A stretch of DNA of 64,000 nt, taken from assembly GCF_002216855.1 (NCBI RefSeq), contig NZ_CP022355.1, forward strand, positions 124,001 to 188,000, read 5' to 3'. This document shows, piece after piece, positions 6,983-19,878 of the stretch. Position 1 is the first letter of the stretch. Each line of letters opens with the position of its first letter. Made by a program: the position numbers and the translations under genes. This stretch comes from Paraphotobacterium marinum. Lineage in GTDB: Bacteria > Pseudomonadota > Gammaproteobacteria > Enterobacterales > Vibrionaceae. The notes below the pieces were generated by a model. It was given only the letters and a program-made list of their open reading frames with translations, was not told where the DNA came from and ran no database searches.

Positions 6983-9900
6983 ATGAAGTTACCTGAAATT
7001 TGTATAAAACACCCTGTATTTGCAACAGTACTAAGTTTATTAATACTACTAGTTGGTGTGTTTTCATATAACAAGCTAGAAACAAATCTCTATCCATCAT
7101 ACAATACTAAATCAGCAACTGTTTCAGCTAGTATTTCTGGAGCAAGTGCAAAATACTTATCTGACAATGTAGCGGTGCCTCTTATTAATGCAGCCAAATC
7201 TCTACCAGATATAAAGAATTTAGTATCTGATTGCCAACAAGGTTCTTGTAAACTAACAATTAATTTTAAAGATTCTGTTGATTATGTTAGCGTCATAAAT
7301 AAGCTTAGATCCAACATTGATGCTCAAATGGATAACATGCCTTCAACGTTGATTGACAAGCCTACTGTATCAGATGATACGGGAAGTTCAGGTAGTCAGC
7401 CAGATTATTACATTCAAATTAATTATGATCCACAAAAATATAAACCATCTCAAGTTAAAGACTATCTTAATAATAATATAAGAAATGAGCTTTTAAGAAT
7501 AGATGGTGTTGGGGCCCTATGGATTCAAGGAGCAGACGATAACAATGCTAGAGTTTGGCTTAACCCCAATAAAATGTCTGATTTAAATGTTACCCCCGGA
7601 GATGTCACTTTAGCATTGCAAACTGCTACTACGGATGTCAATGCAGGAAAAATATATGGTAAAGATAGATCTTATGCTATTGTCCCAGAAAATACAGTCG
7701 ATAACATTAATGCCATAAAAAACTTAACTATAAAAATTGATGATAATAAAAATCCTATTAGAATTAACGATGTTGCTGATGTAGCCTTAGCCCCTTCTTC
7801 AAATATCCCACAAATAATGAGAACCAACGGGAAAAGAACTCTGTTAATGCAAATTCTTCATAGAGATTCAGCTAACCCAATCAAAGTAGGACATGATATT
7901 GACAAATTTGTAAATGTCACATTAAAAAAACAACTTCCTGACGGTATAAGTGCTCAGTTAATATATAATCAAGGAACATATATAAATAAAATTATAAATA
8001 AGTCCTATGAAACTTTAATTGTTGCCATTATTTTAGTTGCCGCAATTATATATATATTTATGGGCTCATTGCGAATTTCTATTATACCAATAATAACTAT
8101 ACCCGTTTGTATCATTGGAACTTTTGCATTTATGGAACTAATGGGGTTCTCCATAAATATTCTATCCTTGCTAGCGATTATATTAGCTATTGGACTTGTA
8201 GTTGATGATGCAATTGTAGTAGTTGAGAACTGTTTTAGATATAAAGAAAGAGGACTAAGTGCTTATGAATCAGCAATAAAAGGTTCAAACGAAATAATTT
8301 TACCAATTGTTTCAATGACACTAACTCTAGCTATAGTTTTCATTCCAATTGCAATTACAGAAGGTATTAGTGCCGCTTTATTTAAACAATTCGCTTTTAC
8401 TCTGGCATTTTCTGTAATTATATCTGGCTTTATTGCACTCACTTTGTCGCCAATGATGTGTTCAAAACTTCTTACAGTTAACAGCCAATCTAATTGGTAC
8501 AAAAAGTTTAATGTTCAGTTTGAAAATTTAACCAAACAATATGTTGCTTTATTAAAAAAATGTATTGATAAGTTCAAAATATCATTCACCGGAATGATTG
8601 TAATATTCATATTAGGAGTAATTGTTTATCATTATATGCCAAAACAACTTCTTCCTACTGAGGATCTTGGCGTAATTTATTCAAGTGCAATCACACCTCC
8701 ATCAGGAGCTGGTCGAAACTATAATTTAAAATACAGCCCTCAATTAGAAAATTTAATCAAAAAAATAAAAACATTGAAACTAACATGCTTTTTTTAAAAG
8801 ATGGAAATGATCCAATTACGCAAACATTTCTAAAACCATGGGGTACACGCAAAACTAATGCAGATAAAATTGTAAGTGAGCTTAATAATTCTGCAAATAA
8901 TCTAGCAGCGTATGATGCGAGCTTTAAAGTACAAAACATGTCTGGTTTATCTTATGAAACAGGACTTAAGCTTGAAATAACTACGATATCTAGGAACCTA
9001 GAACATTTGAGAGATGCTTCAGAAAAAATAGTTGATGAGTTAAAAAAATTTCCTGGCTTAACTAATGTTAAAAGTTCATCAACAGCAGATCAACTAGAAT
9101 ATAAGCTTGCAATTAACCATGACAAACTTTCATTATCTGGCGTTACTTATGATGAGTTTTCATCAGCTATTAATACTTTTTTAGGTTCCACCAAGGCCGG
9201 GTTTATGAAAGATAAAAACAATAACCAATATAACATCAAAGTGCAAATTGATAAAAATAATCTCGATAATATAGATGTGCTTAATAAGATTTATGTTAAC
9301 GCTTATGGAAATCCAATTCCTGTATCTCAGTTTGTCAGTTTAACACAAAATACCGAAAGTAAACATCAATTTAACTTTAATGGATTGGATGCTACTCAAA
9401 TAACCGCGGATATTGATGCTAACTACAGTCCATCTCAAATCAAAAGATATATCGAAGAAAATATTCCAAGATATTTGAATAAAGATGAGACATTTGAATT
9501 TAACGGTGCAATTAAACAACTTGATGAATCTCAGCAATCTACAGTTATTGTTTTTGTTCTAGCAATCATTTTAATTTATCTAATTCTATCAGCACAATTT
9601 GAAAATTTTATTGACCCTTTAATTATACTATTCACGGTACCATTAACACTTGTAAGCGGCATCATAGCTCTATGGATAGGTGGTTTTACATTAAATGTAT
9701 ATTCTAATATAGGGCTTTTAACTTTAGTTGGTTTGATTACAAAACATGGTATTTTGTTAGTTCAATTTGCTAATTCAGAACAAAAAAAAGGAAAAACAGC
9801 AAAAGAAGCTGCAATAAATAGCGGTACACAAAGATTAAGACCAATTATAATGACATCTATAACAATGATTCTCGGAGCTATTCCACTTTCGTTATCATCA

Positions 9901-10092
9901 GGACCAGGTTCATTAGGTCAAATAAATATAGGTGTTGTTTTAGTATTTGGATTGTTTATTGGAACTTTTTTTTCTCTCTTTATAGTTCCAACAACATACT
10001 TAGCTTTAGATAAGATAAAAAAAATTGATGTTTTAATTGATATATTTAAAAATAAAATTGTATGTAAAATAAAATATTATAAAATTAAATAA
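6983..10092 (+). CDS. RND efflux pump, HAE1 type (frame interrupted)
   Basis: Inner-membrane proton/drug antiporter of the resistance-nodulation-division family, paired with the adaptor upstream. The first frame (6983-8797) has TM1 (FATVLSLLILLVGVFS), the porter domain, TM2-TM6 and the proton-relay helix LAIGLVVDDAIVVVENCFR. The second (to 10092) has the second porter half and TM8-TM12 with GLITKHGILLVQFANSEQKK. The frames join at the A-run 8767-8771: one extra A gives KKIKNIETNMLFLKDGNDP without a gap and a protein of about 1036 aa, the normal RND length. It is therefore one gene with a single-base lesion, either a consensus error or a true frameshift. Substrate unknown. Confidence 0.9.
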
Positions 10093-10111
10093 ATAGTTAT
10101 TGGAGATTAAG

Positions 10112-10336
10112 ATGCCGCAAAAGTCAAAATATCAAACTAATACGGTAGAAAAAATTATGGATGATATTTTATCTGTTTTAGAAAAACATAATTCACCAAC
10201 GGATCTTTCATTAATGGTTCTAGGTAACATTATTACCTCATTACTTGATGAATACCCTTATGCACAAAAAGAAGCATTAACCAAATCATTTTCCAAGGCA
10301 CTTTATCAATCCATACAAGAAAAGAATAATGAATAA
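10112..10336 (+). CDS. yejL: YejL family protein (UPF0352)
   Basis: A small protein of unknown function, 74 aa, always found upstream of yejM in gammaproteobacteria. The conserved core VLEKHNSPTDLSLMVLGNI is clear. The ATG at 10112 is chosen over an upstream in-frame start at 10100 because TGGAGA lies 5 bp before it and MPQ is the family N-terminus. Its stop overlaps the start of yejM by 8 bp, which implies translational coupling. Confidence 0.9.
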   Translation: MPQKSKYQTNTVEKIMDDILSVLEKHNSPTDLSLMVLGNIITSLLDEYPYAQKEALTKSFSKALYQSIQEKNNE

Positions 10337-12046
10337 AAACATATCACATTCAAATCAAATTTCTTTCCTAATTAATTGGGGTCACAGATATACAGCTTTT
10401 AATATAATATATTCCCTTTTAATTGCATTACTTTATTTTTATGCCAATCCATTACCTAACACTAGTATTGGAATAATTTATTTCTTTGTTTCTTGGCTGG
10501 GATATTTTAGTTTTTTTTGTTTTTTATTTTACATAATTTTTGTTTTCCCATTTACATTCGTAATAAAGTATTCGAGAGTTTTCAGAATTTATACTATTTT
10601 TATTTCATCTTTAGCTCTTACCTTTCAATTTGTAGACGTTAATTACTTTAACCTTTACAAAGAACACTTCTCTTTATTTACAATGTTTCAGGAACCCAAT
10701 AATACTATAAGTATTCATTATCTTCTTATCTTTCCAATTCTAATAATTATCAATACGTTAACATCTCAATGGTTATGGAATAAAACTAAAATAAAAACAA
10801 AAAAAATAGAAAACTAACCTTTTCTATTTTCATGTTTTTATTATCTTGCTTTTTAATAAGTAATATTATTTTTGCCTGGGCTGATGCAACGTTAGAAAAA
10901 TCAGTAACAATGCAAAGAAATAGTTTTCCATTAGCAGCACCTCTTACAGCAAAAGATCTATTAATTAAATCAGGTTTTTTAAAAGAAAATCAATATAAAC
11001 TTTCCAAACTATATGAAAAACACGTTGAGAAAGTATCCAAAATATCAAATTTCAAATACCCAAAAAACAACATAACTTATTCACCGAAGGGTAACAATTT
11101 AAATATTCTTTTATTAGATATAAGAGGCCTTAACAATAAAGATTTAGCTGATATACATCAATACCCTTACCTAAGCCTATTTTCTAAAGAAAACATGTTT
11201 TTCAAAAACACTTATGTTGCTTCAAACAATTTACAAAAATCAATCTTTAGTTTATTTTATGGTTTAACACCAAATTACTATAGTGAAATTGATAACTCAA
11301 AAATACAGTCTGTGTTATTTGATACATTAAAAAAATTTAATTACAAAATAAACTTCTTTCTTTCAAGCCCTAGTAAAGCAGATGATTATTATAGAATTAT
11401 TTTAAATAATAAAAATATAAAGTCATTTCATGTAAAAACAGACTCAGAAAATCCATCTACATATACTGATGTTATTAAGTGGTTAGACAGTAACGATAGT
11501 TCATCTTCACCATGGTTTACTTACATTTCATTTGAATTTAAAAGTGATATTGATTCAAAATTTCAACAAATACTTAATAGACTAGATTTACAAAAAACAA
11601 TTGTAATAGTTACCAATTCTGATGTGCCATTTGTAAATGATAGTACCAATATTGATAATTTAAAAACACCATTGACAATTCATTGGCCAGGTATTCATGA
11701 TACAAAGTTTACTTTCAGAGATTCAAATTTATATAGTATTACGCCTACTATTCTCTCAAAATTATTCGAGATAACAAATCCACTAAGTTCATTTTCATCT
11801 GGATGCGATTTATTCGATAGTTGCACAAATAATTATCCAATTTTCACGGCTAGTACAAGTAATATATATCTAATCTTTAAAGATAAATTTATTATGTTGG
11901 ATGAAAAGGCTAATTATTATGCATTTGATAAGAACTCATATCTAAACGTTCAAGAAACTGAAAATCCTGACTTTGATCTTCTTGATGTTTCTTTCGATAA
12001 ATATAATAGTTTTTTTAAAAAGATTAATAATCAAAATGACAAATAA
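10329..12046 (+). CDS. yejM: inner membrane protein YejM/PbgA (frame interrupted)
   Basis: In E. coli YejM (PbgA, LapC) senses lipopolysaccharide at the inner membrane and controls LpxC turnover through LapB; it has five membrane helices and a periplasmic sulfatase-like domain. Here the first frame (10329-10817) encodes four hydrophobic helices; the second begins in the fifth (SIFMFLLSCFLISNIIFAW) and continues through the sulfatase-like fold (NILLLDIRGLNNKDL, TYVASNNLQKSIFSLFYGLTPNYY). Adding one A to the A8 run 10799-10806 joins them into about 572 aa, close to the E. coli 586. The periplasmic part is divergent. Probably one intact gene with a homopolymer miscount. Confidence 0.85.
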
Positions 12047-12058
12047 GATGAAATTTAC

Positions 12059-13890
12059 ATGAAAATATTTACAATTATCAATAATGTTTTTAGATTATTC
12101 TGGAATACATTAAATATTACAAGGCAAATAGTTTTAAATATAATATTTATAATATTTATTTTTAGCATTGTATACCTTTTATATGTTAATAAACATAGTA
12201 AAAGCTCTCAACAAATTATTGAACCTCGCCCTTTGTTACTTAATCTAAATGGGCCAATCGTAGAGCAGCAAGAAAAACAATCTATTTTCAATCATTTCTT
12301 AAGAAGAATAAGCAGTAATAATTATTCCAATGTAAATTTATTTACCTTAACTAAAGTTATCAAAGTAGCTTCAAAGGACAAAAATATTAATGGCTTAATC
12401 TTAAATCTTAAAAATCTTCCTGAAACATCTATAACTCAATTATCATACATTGGTGAGGCACTTAAAGATTTCAAAAAATCTGGAAAACCAATCTACGCTA
12501 TTGGAGATTATTACAATCAAAGCCAATATTATCTTGCATCATATGCAAGTAAAATTTTCCTTTCGGAAGATGGTGCTATTTTATTAAAAGGTTATTCTAT
12601 TAATAATCTTTACTTTAAAAATTTACTTGAAAAATTAAAAATTGACGTTCATGTTTTTCGTGTTGGCAAATATAAATCTGCTATTGAACCCTTTACCAGA
12701 GAAAGTATGTCCAATGAAGCAAAAATAGAAAACAAACAAATTGTTGATCAATTATGGGTAAGTTATTTAAAAGTTATATCTCAAAACAGAAATATAAATT
12801 TATCGCCAAAAGATTTTGATATTGATAACCTTTTATCGAAATTAAAAAATAATGATGGCGATCTCTCAAGATTGTTTTTAAAAGAAAAACTTGTTGATCA
12901 ACTTGTAACTATTCCTGAGTTAAAATCAATTTTAATAAACAAATTTGGTAAAAGCGATGATAAATATAAACATGTAACTTACGAAAACTACCGAAATGAA
13001 GTTTATCAAAATTATATCCAAACTATGGTAACCCCAACATAGCAGTCGTCGTGGCTGAGGGAGAAATTGTTGATAATGATAACATCCCAAATACAATTAA
13101 TGCTAAGGATCTCATTTCTAGGTTAGAAACAATAAAGACTATACCTTCAATAAAATCGGTTGTTATTAGAGTCAATAGCCCTGGAGGTAGCGCATTTGCA
13201 TCAGCTAATATAAGAGATGAAATTCTTCAACTTAAAGCAGCAGGTAAAAAAGTAATTATTTCAATGTCATCTTATGCAGCTTCGGGAGGGTATTGGATTT
13301 CAATGAGCGCAGATAAAATTATAGCAAATGCAAATACACTAACAGGTTCTATTGGCATTTTTGCAATATATCCAACCTTTAAGAATTCTTTAAAAGAAAT
13401 CGGAATTGATTCTGATGGATATTACACAACACCAATTTCTAAAATGAGTCAAACTCAAAACCTAAGTCCAAAAATGAGCGAATTTATACAAATAAACGTT
13501 GACCATGGTTATAAAAAGTTTATTCAACTAGTATCAAAATCTAGAAAAATTCCATTAAACCAAGTTCAGAAAATTGCTCAAGGTAGAGTCTGGACTGGCG
13601 AGGATGCACTTAAAGTTGGACTGGTTGATCAATTAGGTGATTTTGATGAAGCTATACAGGAGGCTAAAGCTTTATCAAAATTAAAAACAGCAAAAATACT
13701 TTGGATGCAAAAAAGCGATAATACAAACATATCCAACTCCTTGGGTATGTTTGTAATGGATAGCATAGGTGTTTCTACCAAAATTAAAAATTTAGTGAAT
13801 ACCAATCTAATACTACAACCATTATTAAGTCTCCAAGATCCCAAAGGACAATATGCACTGTGTATTCAATGTGATGGGTTATATCAGTAA
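12059..13890 (+). CDS. sppA: signal peptide peptidase SppA, 67K type (frame interrupted)
   Basis: Inner-membrane serine protease with a Ser-Lys dyad that degrades signal peptides left after secretion. An N-terminal membrane anchor (IVLNIIFIIFIFSIVYLLYV) is followed by the first repeat with the catalytic Lys region (HVFRVGKYKSAIEPFTRESM) and the second with VNSPGGSAFASANI and the catalytic Ser region SMSSYAASGGYWISMSADKI. The frames 12059-13042 and 13051-13890 join at the C4 run 13032-13035: one more C reads through to NIAVVVAEGEI and gives about 610 aa (E. coli 618). This is the only lesion of the set that is not in an A/T run. Its stop overlaps the ansA start. Confidence 0.9.
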
Positions 13891-14911
13891 TGAAAAAAAA
13901 TAAGAAAAAAATATATATATGTTACACAGGCGGAACTATTGGGATGGTAAGATCTCCCAATGGCTACGTCCCTGCGAAGAACTACATGCATGAACAATTA
14001 TTAAAAATACCAGAACTTCATCGTGATGAAATGCCATCTTTTACTTTAAATGAATATGAGCCTTTAATTGATTCTTCAAATATGAACCCAAATGATTGGG
14101 TTAGAATTGCCAATGATATCTATAAAAACTACGAAATGTATGATGGTTTTGTGATACTTCACGGAACGGATACTATGGCATATACATCTTCAGCATTATC
14201 ATTTATTTTTGAAAATCTAAACAAACCAATTATCGTTACGGGTTCTCAAATCCCTTTATGTGAAATTAGATCTGATGCCCATAATAACCTCTTGACGTCA
14301 TTATTCTTAGCTGCAAATTATCCAGTAAATGAAGTAAGTTTATTTTTTAATAATAAATTATTAAGGGGAAATCGAGCAAAAAAATACATGCTGATGGTTT
14401 TGATGCTTTCGAGTCCCCAAACTTACCACCCCTAATTCATGCTGGCATCAATATTAAAGTAAATAAAAGCCTGATTGATTTACCCAAGAAAAGAAATGTT
14501 CCCGTTAAAATAAACACCTTGTATACACAACCAATTGGAGTAGTAACATTTTATCCAGGAATTTCTACTCAAGTGATCAAAAATACAATTTTACAACCTG
14601 TCAAAGCACTAATCATTCAAACATTTGGTGTAGGCAATGCACCTCAGGAGCCTTCTTTTATTCAGTTACTTAAAGAAGCAAATGAAAACAAAATTTTAAT
14701 CTTAAATATTACTCAATGCTTATCAGGGAAAGTAAATATGGATGGGTATGCTACAGGAAAAGAGCTTCAAAATGTTGGGGTAACTAGTGGTTATGATATA
14801 ACTCTAGAAGCTGCATTAACAAAATTACATTTAATATTAAGCCTCCCCATCAGTTTTGATGAACGAAAGATGCTACTTGCTCAAAACTTAAAAGGTGAAA
14901 TAACTTACTAA
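13890..14911 (+). CDS. ansA: L-asparaginase I, cytoplasmic (frame interrupted)
   Basis: Hydrolyses L-asparagine to aspartate and ammonia in the cytoplasm. The two catalytic Thr motifs are present: YTGGTIGMV (N-terminus) and LHGTDTMAYTSSALSF, then RSDAHNNLLTSL. The frame stops at 14435; one more A in the A7 run 14378-14384 reads NRAKKIHADGFDAF and continues to 14911 (QTFGVGNAPQ, GKVNMDGYATGKEL), giving 340 aa (E. coli 338). ATG 13890 overlaps the sppA stop by one base, as in a coupled operon. The sppA-ansA order is conserved in enteric bacteria. Confidence 0.92.
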
Positions 14912-15174
14912 ATTTTTTTTGTTTGAATAATATCTTCGAACTCAGCTTTGAACTCTGCCCTACTTTTGTGTTTTATTTCTCCATTTTCTTGAATGGAGAG
15001 ATGTTCATTTTGTTTGCCCTTTTTTGCTTGGTAAAGCATAATTAATTGCATCGAAGATGAAACTTGCGCTTCCGTTAGCTTTATTCCGTTTGACCACTTG
15101 CCCGTTTCGACAGCTTCTAAAAGAAGTTCATATACCTCTGCTGTTAATTCTGTATTGATTTTTGAAAAGTTCAT
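14908..15174 (-). CDS. yeaC: YeaC family protein (DUF1315)
   Basis: A small protein of 88 aa and unknown function. It matches E. coli YeaC in TAEVYELLLEAVETGKWSNG and in the LIMLYQAKK segment. The ATG at 15174 is preferred over 15180 because GGGT lies 6 bp upstream of it. It is divergent from gapA, as in E. coli, and converges with ansA with a 4-bp overlap. Confidence 0.82.
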   Translation of the reverse strand: MNFSKINTELTAEVYELLLEAVETGKWSNGIKLTEAQVSSSMQLIMLYQAKKGKQNEHLSIQENGEIKHKSRAEFKAEFEDIIQTKKI

Positions 15175-15313
15175 AAACATACCCGGTTGTAAAAAAATTG
15201 TAATTATAACTTAGATTAAATGAACAAACATAGAATATATATATAATCATAACATTTTTCAATTTTTACTTGAAGTTATTACCAATAAAAGGTAATTTAC
15301 GATTGATTATTAA

Positions 15314-16336
<1,023 letters not shown>

Positions 16337-16362
16337 TCATCCCTTTATTCTTATAATATTAC

Positions 16363-16395
16363 AAAAGCAAAAATCAAATTGATTTTTGCTTTTTT
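16363..16395 (+). terminator. rho-independent terminator of gapA
   Basis: Inverted repeat 16363-16377 / 16379-16393 (AAAAGCAAAAATCAA and its complement), followed by a T-run to 16395. It lies 27 bp after the gapA stop. The remaining 220 bp to prkA hold no gene; I see only AT-rich leader and a ribosome-binding site (CAGGAG) at 16612. Confidence 0.85.
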
Positions 16396-16621
16396 CACTT
16401 CTCAATATTTACACTCAAATCAAGTCATATGTGATTAACGTCTTAAATATACAATTATCCCTCTTGTCTTATAGTTTATAGTATACGTATATTAACAATG
16501 AAGGCTTATTAACATAATTTTACTTATGTGCTTTGGAAACGAATTGTTCATATATTTGCTAAAATTAATATTATAAAGGGATTTTTCGTCATTCATGAGC
16601 AAATAATCTACAGGAGTTAGT

Positions 16622-18555
16622 ATGAGTATTTTTGAGCACTACCAAAAAAGGTTTGAACTTTCTAAGCAGGAAGAAATATCTATACAAGAATTTTTAGAAA
16701 TTTGTAAAAATGACAAATCTGCCTACGTAAATGCTGCTGAGCGATTGTTAATGGCAATAGGAGAGCCTGAATTAATAGATACAGCCAAAGATCCTAGGCT
16801 AAGTCGTTTATTTTCGAATAGAATTATTCAGCAATATGATACATTCAAAGATTTTTATGGGATGGAAGAAGCCATAGAGCAAATAGTATCATACCTGAAG
16901 CATGCTGCTCAGGGATTAGAGGAAAGAAAACAAATCTTATATTTATTGGGCCCAGTAGGTGGAGGAAAGTCATCACTTGCAGAAAAGCTAAAATCTTTAA
17001 TGGAAAAAAAACCTATATATATTTTATCAGCAAATGGAAAAAGAAGTCCTGTTAATGACCATCCTTTTTGTCTATTCAATGCTGATGAAGACAGTAAAAT
17101 TTTATCTGATGAATATAATATCCCTAAAAGGTATCTTAATAACATTATGTCTCCTTGGGCCTCTAAAAGATTACATGAATTTGGTGGAGATATAAGTAAA
17201 TTTAAGGTTATAAAAGTAACTCCTTCTATTCTGGATCAAGTTGGGGTAGCCAAAACTGAACCTGGAGATGAAAATAATCAAGATATTTCATCTCTAGTGG
17301 GAAAAGTTGATATCAGACAACTTGAACATTATGCGCAAGATGATCCGGATGCCTATAGTTACTCAGGAGCTTTATGTAAAGGTAACCAGGGATTAATGGA
17401 GTTTGTCGAAATGTTCAAAGCTCCTATAAAAGTTCTCCATCCATTACTGACTGCAACGCAAGAAGGTAATTATAATGGGACAGAAGGTTTATCAGCCCTT
17501 CCATTTGATGGTATTATTTTAGCTCACTCAAATGAATCAGAGTGGAAAACATTTAGAAATAATAAAAATAATGAGGCATTTTTAGATAGAGTCTATATAG
17601 TTAAAGTTCCTTATTGTTTGAGAGTTTCAGAAGAAGTTAAAATTTATGAAAAACTATTAAAAAATAGTAAACTAGAACATGCACCCTGCTCCCCAAGTAC
17701 ATTAGATGTTTTATCTCAATTTAGTATTCTATCTCGCTTGAAAGAACCTGAAAACTCTAGCATATATTCTAAAATGAGAGTATATGATGGTGAGACATTG
17801 AAAGACACCGACCCTAAAGCTAAATCCTACCAAGAATATAAAGATTATGCTGGTGTAGATGAAGGTATGAGTGGACTTTCAACTAGATTTGCTTTTAAAA
17901 TTTTATCCAGAGTTTTCAATTTTGATCACTCAGAAGTGGCTGCAAATCCTGTTCATTTGTTTTATGTTTTAGAACAACAAATAGAGCGAGAACAATTTCC
18001 TAAAGAGCAATCTGAAAAATATTTGGAGTTTTTGAAGGGATACTTAATACCTAAATATGTTGAGTTCATTGGAAAAGAGATTCAAACAGCTTATCTAGAG
18101 TCTTATTCTGAATATGGTCAAAATATTTTGATAGATATGTGATTTACGCTGATTTTTGGATACAAGATCAGGAATACAGAGATCCTGAAACAGGTCAATT
18201 GTTCGATAGATCTGCTTTAAATAATGAATTAGAAAAAATAGAAAAGCCTGCAGGAATAAGTAATCCTAAAGACTTTAGAAATGAAATAGTAAATTTTGTA
18301 TTACGTGCGCGTGCAAGTAATTCAGGTAAAAATCCAAATTGGACTAGCTATGAAAAATTAAGAACTGTAATTGAGAAAAAAATGTTTTCTAATACCGAGG
18401 AGTTATTACCAGTAATATCTTTTAATGCTAAAACTTCAACAGATGAACAAAAGAAACATGATGATTTTGTTGATAGAATGATGGAAAAGGGATATACACG
18501 AAAACAAGTAAGATTGTTGTCGGAATGGTATCTTCGAGTTAGAAAATCTTCTTAA
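16622..18555 (+). CDS. yeaG: PrkA family serine protein kinase YeaG (frame interrupted)
   Basis: AAA-type protein kinase of the PrkA family, in E. coli part of the stress- and nitrogen-starvation-induced yeaGH operon. The Walker A motif LLGPVGGGKSSLAEKL (about residue 108) is clear, and the C-terminal PrkA domain is encoded after a break: frame one ends at 18142 (NILIDM), and the rest begins near 18139 (IYADFWIQDQEYRDPETG). One additional T in the T4 run 18126-18129 reads GQNIFDRYVIYADFW, and the whole protein is 644 aa, exactly the E. coli length. Conserved end KGYTRKQVRLLSEWYLRVRK. First gene of the yeaG-yeaH-ycgB operon; 12 bp to yeaH. Confidence 0.93.
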
Positions 18556-18567
18556 TAAGGAGTTTTT

Positions 18568-19878
18568 ATGACAAATCTTATTGATCGAAGACTTAATGGT
18601 AAAAATAAGAGTACTGTTAATAGAAGGCGTTTTATACAACGCCATCGAGAACAAATAAAAGATTCTTTAGAAAAGTCTGTAAACAACCGCTCTGTAACAG
18701 ATTTAGAGAATGGGGAAAATATAGAGATTCCTTCTAAGAATATAGATGAACCTATGTTTCATGTTGGTAGTGGTGGTAGCCGAAACATTATACATCCAGG
18801 TAATGACCAATTTATTACGGGAGATAAAATAGAAAGACCACAAAACTCATCTCCTTCTAATGGAGAAGATCAAGCCAGTAAGGATGGTAATGGGAATGAT
18901 AACTTTAAATTTCATATTTCCAAAGAAGAATATCTTGATTTAATATTTGAAGATTTAGAGCTTCCAAACCTAAAAATGAATAATTATAACAAAATAGTAA
19001 AATGGAAATCTTCCCGTGCTGGGTACAAAGTTACTGGAGTCCCAACTAATATAGATGTAGTCAAGTCGCTAGAGAAATCCTTTGCAAGAAGAACTGCAAT
19101 GAATGCTTCAAAAAAGACCGAACTAAAAAATTAAAAGAGGAACTCTTATTACTTGAAAATCAAAATATCCCAGACTTAATTGAACAAAAAAATTATTACA
19201 GCAAATAACAAACCTTAAACAAAAAATTTCACAAACTCCCTTTTTAGATACTGTTGATTTAAGGTTTAGAAATTATGAAAAACGCCCTATTCCATCAAGC
19301 AAAGCAGTTATGTTTTGTCTTATGGATGTATCAGGATCAATGGATCAAGCAACTAAAGATATTGCTAAAAGGTTTTATATTCTATTGTATCTTTTCCTAA
19401 AAAAAACATATAAAAATGTTGAGGTAATATATATCAGACACCATACACAGGCAAAGGAAGTTGATGAACATGAATTTTTTTATTCCCAAGAAACTGGAGG
19501 GACAATAGTTTCAAGCTCATTGAAGTTAATGGTTGATATAATGAAAAAAAGATATAGTTCATCTGATTGGAATATATACGCCGCACAGGCTTCAGATGGT
19601 GACAACTGGGCTGATGATTCTCCCCATTGTAGAAGTGAGCTAACAGAGAAAATACTACCATTTACTAGATATTATACATATATTGAAATTACTAGAAGAG
19701 CACATCAAACGCTCTGGAGAGAATATGAAATTATAAACAAAACCTTTAATAATTTTGCTATGAAAATATTCAAAAGTCCGAAGATATTTATCCTGTTTTT
19801 AGAGAACTATTTAAAAACAATTACCAACAAACTAAATTTTATTTGGAAATTATTTATGGAAAAATACTCAAAACTTAG
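18568..19878 (+). CDS. yeaH: YeaH/YhbH family VWA-like protein (three frame breaks)
   Basis: YeaH is the partner of the PrkA kinase; its exact biochemical role is unknown. The N-terminus [20 protein letters not shown] and the von Willebrand A-like core [14 protein letters not shown] (MIDAS DxSxS) with [15 protein letters not shown] are typical. The frame breaks three times: A6 at 19125-19130, A7 at 19186-19192 and A4 at 19763-19766. Adding one A to each gives one continuous protein of about 437 aa (E. coli 427) that ends at 19876-19878 and includes [17 protein letters not shown] and [18 protein letters not shown]. As the sequence stands, the C-terminal half runs directly into ycgB, an artificial fusion. 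Three single-base losses and no other damage favour sequence error over decay. Confidence 0.87.

Noticed and set aside
8759-8797. Programmed ribosomal frameshifting in the RND pump
   Set aside because: No downstream pseudoknot or Shine-Dalgarno-like stimulator was evident, and the same kind of one-base shortage is found in eight other unrelated genes.
15278-15298. Short inverted repeat TTACC...GGTAA upstream of gapA as an operator
   Set aside because: A 5-bp stem in AT-rich DNA is expected by chance, and no regulator is suggested.
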